Notes: generated by a model not told the origin, from the letters alone. A DNA stretch of 64,000 nucleotides from Chitinophagaceae bacterium (GCA_014879565.1 JACSRW010000032.1:310001-374000); one strand, 5' to 3'. Positions 53,596-62,235 are shown, counted from the stretch's first letter. A program made the numbers and translations.

Positions 53596-55266
53596 TCAGC
53601 TTAGCCCGGTTATTATGCCGTTCTCATCAATATCAATGTTTTCAGCGGCAGGGATAACCGGGAGACCCGGCATCCGCATCATTTCTCCGAGTATCGGGAT
53701 CACAAATCCGGCTCCTGCGGCAAACTCAAATTCACGCACCGTTACGATAAAATTTTCCGGACGGCCCGTTTTGCGTTCATCATCCGACAGGCTTTTAGGG
53801 GTTTTGGCCATACAGACCGGCATCTGGTCAAAACCCAGCTCCCGGATATGTTTAAGTTGTGTTTTTGCCTTGACAGAATATTCTACCCCGTCAGCGCCGT
53901 AGACTTTGGTCGCGATCCGGTGAATCTTTTCTTCAATACTGAGTGCTGATTCGTATAACGGGTGAAATTCACTTTCGTTTTTCTGTATCAGTTCTGCTAC
54001 GGCTTCTGCCAGTTCAGTCATCCCCGCTCCGCCATCTGTAAAACCGGTACAACTGATAGCTTTTGTATCGTAACGTGTGCAGTATTCTTTAATATGGCTG
54101 ACTTCTTCTTCGCTGTCGCCGGGAAAACGGTTGATGGCCACAACGGCCTTCATGCCAAACAGGGTCATGTTTTCCAGGTGTTTGCCCAGGTTGGCCAGTC
54201 CTTTTTCAACTTTCCCTGTATCCGGAATAGCCAGTTCCTCTTTTTTGGCACCTCCGTGATGACGTAAAGCTCTCACCGTGGCTACGATTACCACGGCTTT
54301 TGGTTTCAGGCCGGAGGCCGCGCATTTGATATCAAAGAATTTTTCAGCACCGAGATCAGCTGCAAAACCCGCCTCTGTTACCACATATTCGCTCAGTGAT
54401 AGCCCCATTTTGGTAGCCATGATGGAATTGGTTCCCTGTGCAATGCTCGCAAAAGGACCTCCATGGAGAATGGCCGGATTTCCTTCCAGCGATTGCACCA
54501 GATTGGGTTTAATGGCATCTTTCAGCAGGATAGCCATAGCCCCCACAGCATTGAGATCCCGGGCAAAGACCGGTTCGCCGGAAAAAGTACTGCCCACATA
54601 AATATTGCCGAGCCGCCTTTTGAGGTCATTCATCCCGCTGCTCATACAAAGGATAGCCATGATCTCCGATGCAGGAGTGATATTGAACCCGTCTTCCCGG
54701 GTGATTCCATTGGCCGTGCCACCCAGTCCGATAACAATATGCCGTAAGGCCCGGTCATTCATATCCATCACTCTTTTCCAGACAATGGTCCGGGGATCTA
54801 TCTGCAGACTTCTTTTTTTGTTCTGCAGGTTATGATCTATCAGGGCTGCCAGCAGGTTATTGGCTTTTTCAATGGCTCCAAAATCTCCCGTGAAGTGCAG
54901 GTTGATATCTTCCATGGGAATAATCTGCGAATACCCTCCTCCGGTAGCGCCTCCTTTTAGTCCGAATACTGGACCAAGGGAGGGCTCTCTTAACACAGCC
55001 ATGGCCTTTTTACCAATACGGTTCAGGCCATCGGCCAGTCCCACCGAAATAGTAGTCTTTCCTTCACCTGCCGGGGTGGGGGTGATGGCGGTTACCAGGA
55101 TCAGGTGATTTTTTTTGATTTGCTCTTCGTCAATGAGCTTCAGGGGCAGTTTGGCTTTGTATTTCCCGTAGTATTCCAGATCATTATTACTGATTCCCAG
55201 CCCGGCGGCCACATCTTTAATATGGCGGATCGGGGCCGATTGGGAGATGGCAATATCGGTCAGCAT
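53596..55266 (-). CDS. fhs: Formate-tetrahydrofolate ligase
   Basis: This 556-residue enzyme makes 10-formyl-THF from formate, THF and ATP. The P-loop is TPTPAGEGKTT, with the family segments LREPSLGPVFGLKGGATGGGYSQ and EAGFAADLGAEKFFDIKC. The length is typical. I use ATG 55266 (MLTDIAISQ); an in-frame TTG lies three codons upstream. No other one-carbon gene is adjacent. Its stop is directly adjacent to the stop of the DODA-like gene, the two forming TGATCA. Confidence 0.95.
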   Translation of the reverse strand: MLTDIAISQSAPIRHIKDVAAGLGISNNDLEYYGKYKAKLPLKLIDEEQIKKNHLILVTAITPTPAGEGKTTISVGLADGLNRIGKKAMAVLREPSLGPVFGLKGGATGGGYSQIIPMEDINLHFTGDFGAIEKANNLLAALIDHNLQNKKRSLQIDPRTIVWKRVMDMNDRALRHIVIGLGGTANGITREDGFNITPASEIMAILCMSSGMNDLKRRLGNIYVGSTFSGEPVFARDLNAVGAMAILLKDAIKPNLVQSLEGNPAILHGGPFASIAQGTNSIMATKMGLSLSEYVVTEAGFAADLGAEKFFDIKCAASGLKPKAVVIVATVRALRHHGGAKKEELAIPDTGKVEKGLANLGKHLENMTLFGMKAVVAINRFPGDSEEEVSHIKEYCTRYDTKAISCTGFTDGGAGMTELAEAVAELIQKNESEFHPLYESALSIEEKIHRIATKVYGADGVEYSVKAKTQLKHIRELGFDQMPVCMAKTPKSLSDDERKTGRPENFIVTVREFEFAAGAGFVIPILGEMMRMPGLPVIPAAENIDIDENGIITGLS

Positions 55267-55373
55267 AGCAAGCAATTTTTTAGATGCGGCAACTTACACC
55301 CCGCCGGCTGATCGGTAAATGACCTGAATCAGAGGGTTGACTGATAAAAAAAGACAGGGAAGGTGATAATAAG

Positions 55374-55441
55374 AGAAGCCGCCTCCGGAATCCGTTCTGC
55401 CACCCCTCTGAAAAGGGATGCGAACTCCGGAAGCGGCCTCT
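55374..55441 (-). terminator. Long hairpin after the T9SS-cargo gene
   Basis: AGAAGCCGCCTCCGGA (55374-55389) is complementary to TCCGGAAGCGGCCTCT (55426-55441) over 16 bp with two G-U pairs on the RNA, and an inner CCC/GGG hairpin sits in the loop. It lies 18 nt after the stop of the minus-strand gene at 55460. The following minus-strand sequence is only moderately T-rich. Confidence 0.6.
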
Positions 55442-55459
55442 TATGGGCACTTCATGTTA

Positions 55460-56932
55460 CTATCTGCTGATCACAAAGCGTCCGCTGGTCCTGGTCCTGT
55501 TCACTGATTCTGTCAGTACCAGACAGTAAATGCCCGGTTGTAATCCGGTAATGATGAGCTGGCTGTTCCGGTAATCCACCCACTGACGGATTTTTCTTCC
55601 CTGTCCGTCGAGCAATTCAATAATAAACGGAGCGTTGAAATTGCTCAATACGGCCGTAATCTGACCATCGGCAGACGGATTCGGGTACAGTAACAGTTTC
55701 CCGGTTGGTGTCCAGCCGCTGAGGATCCTGGTTTCACTGTATCGGATCTGCCCATCCCGGTCTTCCTGCCGGAGGCGATATTCAGTTGGATGACTGCTTA
55801 TATTCATTTCAGCATAGCGATAAAACAAACTGTTCTCACTGTTTCCGTTGATGCCCTTTGATGCCATAAAACCGCTTGTCTCCCATTCACCACCCGGGAT
55901 TCTTTTTTCGATGAAAAAGCCTTTATTGCCATATTCTGTTTCTGTGTACCAGTTGAGTTCAGCCATGGTTCCGTTTCGCTGAACACGAAAACCGGTAAGT
56001 GTGGCAGGTAGTGCCATACAGGAATTGTACAGCAGGGTATAAATCTCATTGGGGAGAGCAGGACCGCTGACTACCACCCAAAGGGACCGGTCGGCATAGG
56101 GTTTCTGCTGCGACCAGGGAAGGTAACCCAGGCGACCGGATGCGAAATAATAACCGTTGTCGCTGTTCAGGATGATAGTCCCGGTATTTACTTCCAAATT
56201 GTCGGTGCCTTTGTTATAGATACCATCTCCGTTGTCAATCAAAACCCGGTATAGAAGATCCAGGCTGCCGGCAGTACGGATGGAACGTACTGTAAAGGCA
56301 TATTCTCTGGGAACCGGGCAATACAAAAGACCGTTGAGTAATGGATCATTTACATAGAGTTCTGTTCCTTTTGAAAAGCAGGCTACCTGCTGGGCATGCG
56401 CTGCCTGACTTTCCCAAAGGTCAGCCTTTACGGCCTGTGCGGTAGCACAGCCTGACGGCAGTAAAAAACTGATTCCGGTGATAGTATACCGGTCAGAACC
56501 CGGAAGGGTACCCCCTCCTTCAATTTCCGAAATACTGTAACCGGACTGAAAGTTGGGGGCATTATTGTCCGGGGGATAACTTGTCTGAATTGTCAGTGTT
56601 GATCCCTTATGATAAAAACCCAGGGTTGCGATCGAAGCATCCAGGGCCCCGTTGCCATCCGGAATCAGTGAAGTAACCGGTGGTTTGGAAGATGCGTAAC
56701 TGTAATCAGGATAGCTGACACCCGGCCAGAAGTGAATCCAGAAATATTTGCCGCCTTCATTATGCAGAATATCAAAACTGATTTCCAGTGTTACGGCACA
56801 TTGGCCGCCACTGGCAGGAACCGGCGGGCCGATCAGTCTTATGGCAGGGTTGGCAAACTGGCATTGCGCCATCAATTGGAGGGGCACAGCCAGCCAAATC
56901 CCGCAAAGCAGGGTACGTAAAATCTTTTTCAT
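55460..56932 (-). CDS. Secreted protein with T9SS type A sorting domain
   Basis: This 490-residue protein has a signal peptide (LLCGIWLAVPLQLMAQ), a beta-rich body of unknown function with several Cys residues, and a C-terminal sorting domain of about 75 residues beginning LLYPNPSADGQITAVL, then FIIELLDGQGRKIRQW, and ending YCLVLTESVNRTRTSGRFVISR. The domain directs passage through the type IX secretion system and surface attachment. The passenger has no enzyme motif I recognise. Immediately before the sorting domain a stretch ATLTGFRVQRNGTMAELNW...KGFFIEKR is of the fibronectin-like type often seen in such cargo. Confidence 0.85.
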   Translation of the reverse strand: MKKILRTLLCGIWLAVPLQLMAQCQFANPAIRLIGPPVPASGGQCAVTLEISFDILHNEGGKYFWIHFWPGVSYPDYSYASSKPPVTSLIPDGNGALDASIATLGFYHKGSTLTIQTSYPPDNNAPNFQSGYSISEIEGGGTLPGSDRYTITGISFLLPSGCATAQAVKADLWESQAAHAQQVACFSKGTELYVNDPLLNGLLYCPVPREYAFTVRSIRTAGSLDLLYRVLIDNGDGIYNKGTDNLEVNTGTIILNSDNGYYFASGRLGYLPWSQQKPYADRSLWVVVSGPALPNEIYTLLYNSCMALPATLTGFRVQRNGTMAELNWYTETEYGNKGFFIEKRIPGGEWETSGFMASKGINGNSENSLFYRYAEMNISSHPTEYRLRQEDRDGQIRYSETRILSGWTPTGKLLLYPNPSADGQITAVLSNFNAPFIIELLDGQGRKIRQWVDYRNSQLIITGLQPGIYCLVLTESVNRTRTSGRFVISR

Positions 56933-57238
56933 AAACAGATTTTTAATATTAAGAATGCTGTTTACAGGCGCAGGTCATTGCTATGAGAGTCTGTGCGGAT
57001 GAAGTCCGGCTGGTGAAATGTGCCGGATACTATGTAGAATTACGGGTACATGGCTACGGATATTTTCAGTTTGCTGAGGGTAATTTACTATGAAAAAATA
57101 CTATTTACTGCTGATGCCGGTTCCGGCTGGCCCTGATCTTTATCAGTTCTTTTTCAGAAATAAAATGAGGTAGCTGTAAAAAAATCATGGTTTCAGCCGG
57201 ATTTCATCCGTATCTTTTATACACTAAAACCATTCAAT
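56933..57238. other. Intergenic region with two overlapping mini-ORFs
   Basis: No recognised gene in these 306 nt. On the plus strand a 36-codon ORF (56983-57093, starting MRVCADEVRLVKCAGYYVE) overlaps a 27-codon ORF (57090-57173, starting MKKYYLLLMPVPAGPD) by ATGA. I know no homologue of either, and chance is a real alternative. Confidence 0.3.
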
Positions 57239-57646
57239 ATGAAGCACTACCACATAGTCTCCCGGATCGCCATCTATATTTTGGCCGTTGTATTACTGGC
57301 TTTTGGCATATTTCACTTTATGTATCCCCGTGATTTGCTGGTTTATGTGCCGGATTTTCTGCCCCTGGGTATCAAATGGGCCTACATTGTGGGCGGGGCT
57401 TTTATCCTGGTCGGGTTGTCCTATCTGACCAACCAGTATGTAAAGATTTCAAGTTACCTGCTGTTTGTGTTACTTGTTATTTTTATCCTTACTATTCACC
57501 TGCCCAATTATCATAACGCGGGGGATAAGGATATGCGGCAATTGGCACTTATTAATATATTGAAAGACACTGCAATAGCTGCATTTGCCCTGCATATCGC
57601 CGCAAGTGCCTGGCACCAGCATTTTCAGCTGGAGAATAATGATTAA
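57239..57646 (+). CDS. Small four-helix membrane protein (DoxX-like)
   Basis: This 135-residue protein has four hydrophobic helices: IAIYILAVVLLAFGIFHFM, WAYIVGGAFILVGLSYL, YLLFVLLVIFILTIHL and ILKDTAIAAFALHIAASAW. The layout and the FGIFHFMYPRDLLVYVPDFLPLG segment fit the DoxX/DoxD-like group; the biochemical role is unknown. It is a single-gene unit with its own strong terminator. Confidence 0.78.
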   Translation: MKHYHIVSRIAIYILAVVLLAFGIFHFMYPRDLLVYVPDFLPLGIKWAYIVGGAFILVGLSYLTNQYVKISSYLLFVLLVIFILTIHLPNYHNAGDKDMRQLALINILKDTAIAAFALHIAASAWHQHFQLENND

Positions 57647-57668
57647 CCGGGCTTGCAACTCAAACAAA

Positions 57669-57706
57669 GAAAAGCAGGTTGCCTCCGTAACCTGCTTTTC
57701 TTATTT
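57669..57706 (+). terminator. Intrinsic terminator after the DoxX-like gene
   Basis: A 12-bp perfect stem, GAAAAGCAGGTT (57669-57680) with AACCTGCTTTTC (57689-57700), followed by TTATTT. Confidence 0.88.
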
Positions 57707-57799
57707 ATGGGGGTGACATCCGGCAGGGCGGCGGTTACCAATCCTGTTTAATTGATTAATTTAACTGAACAGGCAACCAGGGCCTTCCCTGATCCGATA

Positions 57800-58408
57800 A
57801 TGGAGGCAAAACAACACACCAACTTGCTGACGGAGGATGAACTTATTCATCATGTTGAAGCCTGCGGGCGCAACAGCCGGGAGAGCCAGAAATTTCTGTA
57901 CAGCTCTTTCTACGGGTATGCCATGGCTGTATGCGACCGGTATGTCAGTTCCCAGGATGATGCGCTGGAAATCCTGAACGACGGATTTCTGAAAGTATTC
58001 CGGGAAATACACCATTTTAAGCCGGCTTATGCGGATGTGATCAGTTCTTTTAAAGGCTGGTTGCGTAAGATTATGGTTTATACAGCGATTGATCATTTCA
58101 GGAAAAATCAGAAACACCGCCTGGTGAGTTCGCTGGAAAACAACGTGTATCACCTGCCGGCGGTCAGTGAAAATGCACTGGATAAAATCAGTTACGATGA
58201 GATAATCAGGGCTATCCGCGATTTATCTCCGGGTTACCGGACCGTGCTGAACCTGTTTATTATTGACGGCTTAAGTCACGAAGAGATTGCCGAAAAACTG
58301 GGGATTTCAACCGGAACCTCCAAATCCAATCTTTCAAAAGCGCGTCGCCAGTTGCAACAGATACTTTTTAAAAAAAACGATATTTCAATAGCTAAAAATG
58401 CAGTTTGA
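57800..58408 (+). CDS. RNA polymerase ECF-type sigma-70 factor
   Basis: This 202-residue protein has sigma region 2 (YSSFYGYAMAVCDRYVSSQDDALEILNDGFLKVFREI, then FKGWLRKIMVYTAIDHFRK) and region 4 with a helix-turn-helix (LSHEEIAEKLGISTGTSKSNLSKARRQL). It belongs to the Bacteroidota ECF group. I start at ATG 57800 (MEAKQHTNLL); a TTG 16 codons upstream also opens the frame. Its 3' end overlaps the next gene by 11 nt, and that gene encodes its likely membrane regulator. Confidence 0.9.
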   Translation: MEAKQHTNLLTEDELIHHVEACGRNSRESQKFLYSSFYGYAMAVCDRYVSSQDDALEILNDGFLKVFREIHHFKPAYADVISSFKGWLRKIMVYTAIDHFRKNQKHRLVSSLENNVYHLPAVSENALDKISYDEIIRAIRDLSPGYRTVLNLFIIDGLSHEEIAEKLGISTGTSKSNLSKARRQLQQILFKKNDISIAKNAV

Positions 58409-59753
58409 GGAATTTGATAAGAAGATAAGGGATGCGGCAGAACATCACTACCCGGCCTATAACGAGCAGGCATGGGGGAAAATGCACAAATTACTGGATA
58501 AACACCTGCCCGAAAAGAAGGACAAACGACGCCGGTTTATCCTTTTCTTCCTTCTTTTCTTTCTGGCAGGAGGGGCAGGACTAATAGTATTCTTCCGTTC
58601 TGAAAATCCGGGGCTGCAGAAAGGCGAGAAAACAGGTGAGCCCGGCCGGTTTGTCAGGACTGCTGCTGCGGATGTGGAAAATGTAACAGATACAAGTAAC
58701 AGCATACGTTCCTATACGGCAAGGGGTACTTACCCGCATACGGAAACACATCCTGTCTCCTCAGCTAAAACTAAACAGCCGGATACGAAAGACAATATCC
58801 TGCAAAAGAAACTCTCCGGAACAAAAAGAAAGGCAGTGTTACCGGCACAAAACAAAGGGGAACACCTGTTAACCTATATGCCCAATAACCGCAAAGTCAG
58901 TGCAGCGGTAAAGGCCTTGCCGGATTCAGTCCGGAATGGGAGTGATAATACCAGCAACCAATATAACCCTGCAATAACTGCGGGCAAAGAGCAAGGAAAG
59001 AGTAACCTCCCTGTGTTGACAACGGAGAAAAAAGATTCAGCTTTGTTGAATCAGACGCAACCTGCTTTATCTGGTTTACAGCCGGCCATAACGGACAGCA
59101 GCAGGTCAGGCAGCAAAAAGAAAAAGTCCCGGAAAGAAAACCGGTTTTTTATCACCCTGAGTGCAGGACCAGATGCCAGTTTTGCCGCAAAAGGTAATCC
59201 GGGAAGGATGGTGATTGTAAGTGGAGCAGGTGTTGGGTTTACCTTCCGGGAAAAACTGACTATCCGGGCAGGTTTTTATAATGCTGTCAAGCTGTATTCG
59301 GCTGGTCCTGATGCCTATAATCCGCCACCGAATTTTTATAATTATTATCCGTACCTGGAAAAAGTGGATGCCCGTTGCCGGGTGTATGAAATTCCGGTGG
59401 GAATACAGTACCAGTTTGCCAACCGGAAGAAACAGGGCTGGTTTGCCGGATTTTCCCTCTCATCTTACCTGATGAAAAGAGAGACCTATGATTATTATTA
59501 CAAAACATCTGCCTGGGGAACGGTTCAGCACCGGGAATGGACATTGAATAACCAGAATAATCATTACTTCTCTGTTTTGGGTATTTCAGGCGGCTATCAG
59601 TACCGGGTCAGTAAGGCAGTGAGTTTTACCGCTGAGCCTTATTTGCGTCTGCCCCTCTCTGGTGTGGGTTACGGTAAAGTCCGTCTTCGCAGTGCAGGGG
59701 TGCTTTTTTCTGCCGTTATCTCGCCCGGCTCTTTTTTCCATAAAGCCCCTTAA
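58398..59753 (+). CDS. Membrane-anchored anti-sigma-like protein with C-terminal beta-barrel-like domain
   Basis: This 451-residue protein has a cytoplasmic N-terminus (residues 1-46) with the small motif EQAWGKMHKLLDKHLP found in such sigma partners, one membrane helix (about 47-66), a long polar Thr/Ser/Lys-rich linker (about 70-250), and then a domain of alternating strands (NRFFITLSAGPDASFA to the end) like PorT-type outer-membrane barrel proteins. The 11-nt overlap with the sigma gene supports an anti-sigma role. The linker could span the periplasm. The function of the C-terminal domain is inferred from pattern only. Confidence 0.7.
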   Translation: MQFEEFDKKIRDAAEHHYPAYNEQAWGKMHKLLDKHLPEKKDKRRRFILFFLLFFLAGGAGLIVFFRSENPGLQKGEKTGEPGRFVRTAAADVENVTDTSNSIRSYTARGTYPHTETHPVSSAKTKQPDTKDNILQKKLSGTKRKAVLPAQNKGEHLLTYMPNNRKVSAAVKALPDSVRNGSDNTSNQYNPAITAGKEQGKSNLPVLTTEKKDSALLNQTQPALSGLQPAITDSSRSGSKKKKSRKENRFFITLSAGPDASFAAKGNPGRMVIVSGAGVGFTFREKLTIRAGFYNAVKLYSAGPDAYNPPPNFYNYYPYLEKVDARCRVYEIPVGIQYQFANRKKQGWFAGFSLSSYLMKRETYDYYYKTSAWGTVQHREWTLNNQNNHYFSVLGISGGYQYRVSKAVSFTAEPYLRLPLSGVGYGKVRLRSAGVLFSAVISPGSFFHKAP

Positions 59754-59811
59754 TCCTTTCTTCAGGCAACCCTGGTTTTCTATGATGCGATTGAAGTAGA
59801 AAACCAGCGAT

Positions 59812-61140
59812 GTGACAAAACCATTAACCTTCCGTTTTCTTTCGGGTATTATCCTGATTATATCTGTAGTGTATGCCTGCACTAAAGGCGGCTCAGCTAC
59901 ACCACCTGATCCCTGCGAAGGGGTGACGGTTTCCGTGAATGCCACAGTAACAAACACCAGTGCTGCCGGGGTAAATGACGGCAGCATTACCATAACAGCC
60001 AGCGGAGGGAGCGGATTTACCTATAAACTGGGCAGCGGGACCTACCAGAGCGGAAACATATTTGCTGGTCTGGCAGCCGGTTCTTATACCGTGACAGCAA
60101 AAAATGCCAATGGCTGTACAGGTAGCGCAACATTTACTGTCAGTGCTCCCGCAAATCCCTGTGCCGGACTAACCATTATTGTTACCGGCACTGTAAATCA
60201 TCCCACCGGGGCTTCATCCGGTGACGGGAGTATCAGTGCTGGTGCAACGGGCAGCAGTAATTTCACATACAGCCTCAACGGGGGGGCCTACCAGGCCTCC
60301 GGAAATTTCACTGGTCTGTCAGCCGGTTCTTATACGGTTACCGCAAAAGACGGTAACGGATGTACCGGGAATACAGTATTCGTCCTGACTGCGCCCAATC
60401 CCTGTGCGGGAATTACCATTGGCATAACCGGAACTATTACCCATCCGACTTCTGCTGCTGCGAGTGATGGCACCATTACCGTGACCGCGACCGGGAGTAC
60501 CGGCTTCACCTTTAACATTAACGGAGGGGTTTACCAGGCTGGCAATGTATTTACCGGTCTGGCAGCAGGTGTTTATACCATCGGTGCCAGGGATCTGAAT
60601 GGCTGTACCGGCACTGCCGGATTTACACTGAATGCACCCAATCCCTGTGCAGGGGTAACTATAACGGTTTCAAATATGTTTACCGGAAATACGCCCTGCC
60701 AGTCCGCCAACGGCACCCTCACTGCAACAGCAAACGGAGGAACCGGACCTTATCTGTTCAGTTTAAACAGCGGGGTATTCCAGGCTTCGAATGTGTTTAT
60801 GAACCTTGGTCCGGGTAGTTATACGGTTCAGGCCAAAGATGCGAACAACTGCACCGGTACAAGCGCCCCGGGGAATGTAGTTAATCTGCCTGCCGGTACA
60901 TTATTTTCAGAAGTCAAAAATGTGATCAGCAATTATTGTATCGGCTGTCACAATAACGTGCAGCAGGAAGGCGGTATGAACTGGGCGGTAGACTGTAATA
61001 TTGTGAATTTCCGGGACAGGATACTCGCCCGGGCCGTAAATGCGAATCCTTCTGCAATGCCTCCGACAGGACTGATACCTGCCGCTGAAAGACAAAAAAT
61101 CCAGAATTGGATAAATGCCGGTGGAAAGTTCACCGATTAG
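59812..61140 (+). CDS. Putative lipoprotein with four SprB-like repeats and a C-terminal cytochrome c motif
   Basis: This 442-residue protein has a hydrophobic signal ([14 protein letters not shown]) with a candidate lipidated Cys23. Four repeats of 81-82 residues begin at Cys35, 117, 198 and 279 (C-A/E-G-x-T-I/V), each with GG/GS-x-F-T-Y/F, AGSYTV-type strands and a second Cys in NGCTG/NNCTG. They resemble the SprB/Ig-like repeats of Bacteroidota surface proteins. The last 80 residues carry CIGCH (376-380) and MPPTG with Met416, the heme-binding and axial-ligand pattern of a small cytochrome c. The start is GTG within ATGTGA. It ends at a strong terminator. Confidence 0.78.
   Translation: MTKPLTFRFLSGIILIISVVYACTKGGSATPPDPCEGVTVSVNATVTNTSAAGVNDGSITITASGGSGFTYKLGSGTYQSGNIFAGLAAGSYTVTAKNANGCTGSATFTVSAPANPCAGLTIIVTGTVNHPTGASSGDGSISAGATGSSNFTYSLNGGAYQASGNFTGLSAGSYTVTAKDGNGCTGNTVFVLTAPNPCAGITIGITGTITHPTSAAASDGTITVTATGSTGFTFNINGGVYQAGNVFTGLAAGVYTIGARDLNGCTGTAGFTLNAPNPCAGVTITVSNMFTGNTPCQSANGTLTATANGGTGPYLFSLNSGVFQASNVFMNLGPGSYTVQAKDANNCTGTSAPGNVVNLPAGTLFSEVKNVISNYCIGCHNNVQQEGGMNWAVDCNIVNFRDRILARAVNANPSAMPPTGLIPAAERQKIQNWINAGGKFTD
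59914..60896 (+). repeat. Four tandem coding repeats of about 245 bp
   Basis: The repeat units begin at 59914, 60160, 60403 and 60646 and encode the SprB-like domains. The phrases CNGGNGTTTATACC-like and TGTACCGG recur at the same offset in each. The fourth unit is the most diverged. Confidence 0.75.
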
Positions 61141-61165
61141 TTGGTTCATGATGGTGTATGTTCAG

Positions 61166-61198
61166 GCCGCGTCCGTTCACGGAGGCGGCTTTTTTATT
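61166..61198 (+). terminator. Intrinsic terminator after the SprB-like/cytochrome gene
   Basis: GCCGC-G-TCCG (61166-61175) pairs with CGGA-G-GCGGC (61180-61189) with one internal G-G mismatch, loop TTCA, then TTTTTTATTT. The T run overlaps the convergent ubiX stop. Confidence 0.85.
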
Positions 61199-61751
61199 TG
61201 CCCCAGCGATAAGTCGGAATATCCAGACCGGCGAGATCCATGACCCGGTCAACTACCGTAGCGGCGACTTCTTCAATTGTCTGTGGACGGCTGTAAAAGG
61301 AGGGGGTAGCCGGGCAGATTATGCCGCCTGCCAGGGTAACGGTTTCCATATTCCGGATATGTACCAGGTTATACGGCGTCTCCCTTACCACCAGAATCAG
61401 TTTTCTTCTTTCTTTCAAAATGACATCGGCTGCCCGCGTAATCAGATCCCCGGAAACACCCGTGGCTATCCGGCCCAGTGTACCCATTGAACAGGGTATG
61501 ATGATCATGGTATCATAGCGCCCGGATCCAGAAGCGAAGGGAGCTGAAAAATCGGTTGTAGTAAAGAGCCGTACCGGAAAATCTTTCCAGCTTTCCTCTC
61601 CCAGTTCTGTTGACCAAACTTCCCGGGCATTACCGGACATTACCAGGGACAGTTCTTCCCATTGATTTTTTATTGCGGCCAGTTTCTGCAATAATTGTCT
61701 GGCATAGATAGATCCGCTTGCTCCTGTTACCGCTACTGCAATTTTTCTCAT
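61194..61751 (-). CDS. ubiX: Flavin prenyltransferase (UbiX family)
   Basis: This 185-residue enzyme adds a dimethylallyl group to FMN, making the prenyl-FMN cofactor used by UbiD decarboxylases. Motifs: VTGASGSIYARQLLQ (FMN-binding), IIPCSMGTLGRIATGVSGDLITRAADV and RETPYNLVHIRNM. The length is typical. No ubiD gene is in the window. The start lies 57 nt from a LacI-type palindrome. Confidence 0.93.
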   Translation of the reverse strand: MRKIAVAVTGASGSIYARQLLQKLAAIKNQWEELSLVMSGNAREVWSTELGEESWKDFPVRLFTTTDFSAPFASGSGRYDTMIIIPCSMGTLGRIATGVSGDLITRAADVILKERRKLILVVRETPYNLVHIRNMETVTLAGGIICPATPSFYSRPQTIEEVAATVVDRVMDLAGLDIPTYRWGK

Positions 61752-61808
61752 AGAAAGATATTAACCCTGTAAAGCTTGAAAATGTTCCTGAAATGTAACT
61801 TTTATCAC

Positions 61809-61820
61809 GCAAACGTTTGC
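61809..61820. promoter_or_regulatory. LacI/PurR-type operator-like palindrome
   Basis: GCAAACGTTTGC is a perfect 12-bp palindrome with the central ACGT/AACGTT core typical of LacI-family operators; its flank (ACGCAAACGTTTGC) resembles the E. coli PurR box. It is 57 nt upstream of the ubiX start. Confidence 0.5.
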
Positions 61821-61828
61821 ACAAACGC

Positions 61829-61850
61829 TTTGTAGTCTTAAAGCTACAAA
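61829..61850. repeat. Inverted repeat next to the LacI-type palindrome
   Basis: TTTGTAG (61829-61835) and CTACAAA (61844-61850) flank an 8-nt spacer that is itself AAG/CTT-rich. Confidence 0.45.
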
Positions 61851-62021
61851 CCTCATTCTGAGGGAGTTGAGTAAAGTCAAAAAAATGGGGATTCAGGGAT
61901 GATTTTGTCCTTTTTTCCCAAAAAATGACGGGCAAATGTTTTGTCGTTTCGCATTAATACCGATATTAGCAATGAATTTTCATAGGATAAGGTTTAATGG
62001 TTAATGGTTTTTGATTAGGGC

Positions 62022-62052
62022 CCCCCGATTCTCATCGGGGGTTCTTTTTTTT
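62022..62052 (+). terminator. Orphan intrinsic terminator
   Basis: CCCCCGAT (62022-62029) pairs with ATCGGGGG (62034-62041) across TCTC, followed by TTCTTTTTTTT. The nearest plus-strand gene ended 880 nt earlier at its own terminator, so this one may end an unannotated small RNA. Confidence 0.7.
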
Positions 62053-62116
62053 GGGGGGGTAGGCGTTCAGGGAGTGGTATGCTTAGAGAGGCAATGAGTA
62101 GGTGATCCAATAGTAC

Positions 62117-62159
62117 TAAAGAACAGAGCCCTCCATAATGCGGAGAGCTCTGTTCTTTA
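62117..62159. terminator. Long hairpin after the S9 peptidase gene
   Basis: TAAAGAACAGAGC (62117-62129) is perfectly complementary to GCTCTGTTCTTTA (62147-62159), with an inner CTCC/GGAG pair. It lies 76 nt beyond the minus-strand stop at 62236. It lacks a clear T tract on the minus strand, so termination is uncertain. Confidence 0.55.
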
Positions 62160-62235
62160 TAGAATGCTCGAATTGCTACTCATTACTGATTACTCATTCT
62201 GCTGTTAATCTCTCCCCATCTCTTCACATACCCCA

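Larger units (their letters stand above)
61752..62235. other. Structured intergenic region between ubiX and the S9 peptidase gene
   Basis: No protein gene is supported in this 484-nt gap. It contains a LacI-type palindrome (61809-61820), an inverted repeat (61829-61850), a small CCTCA/TGAGG hairpin (61851-61863), an orphan plus-strand terminator (62022-62052) and a long hairpin (62117-62159). The density of inverted repeats is unusual for the window. Confidence 0.5.

Noticed and set aside
59914-60896. The tandem 245-bp units considered as a CRISPR or non-coding repeat array
   Set aside because: The units stay in one reading frame, diverge mainly at synonymous or conservative positions and encode a repeated beta-domain, so this is a protein repeat.
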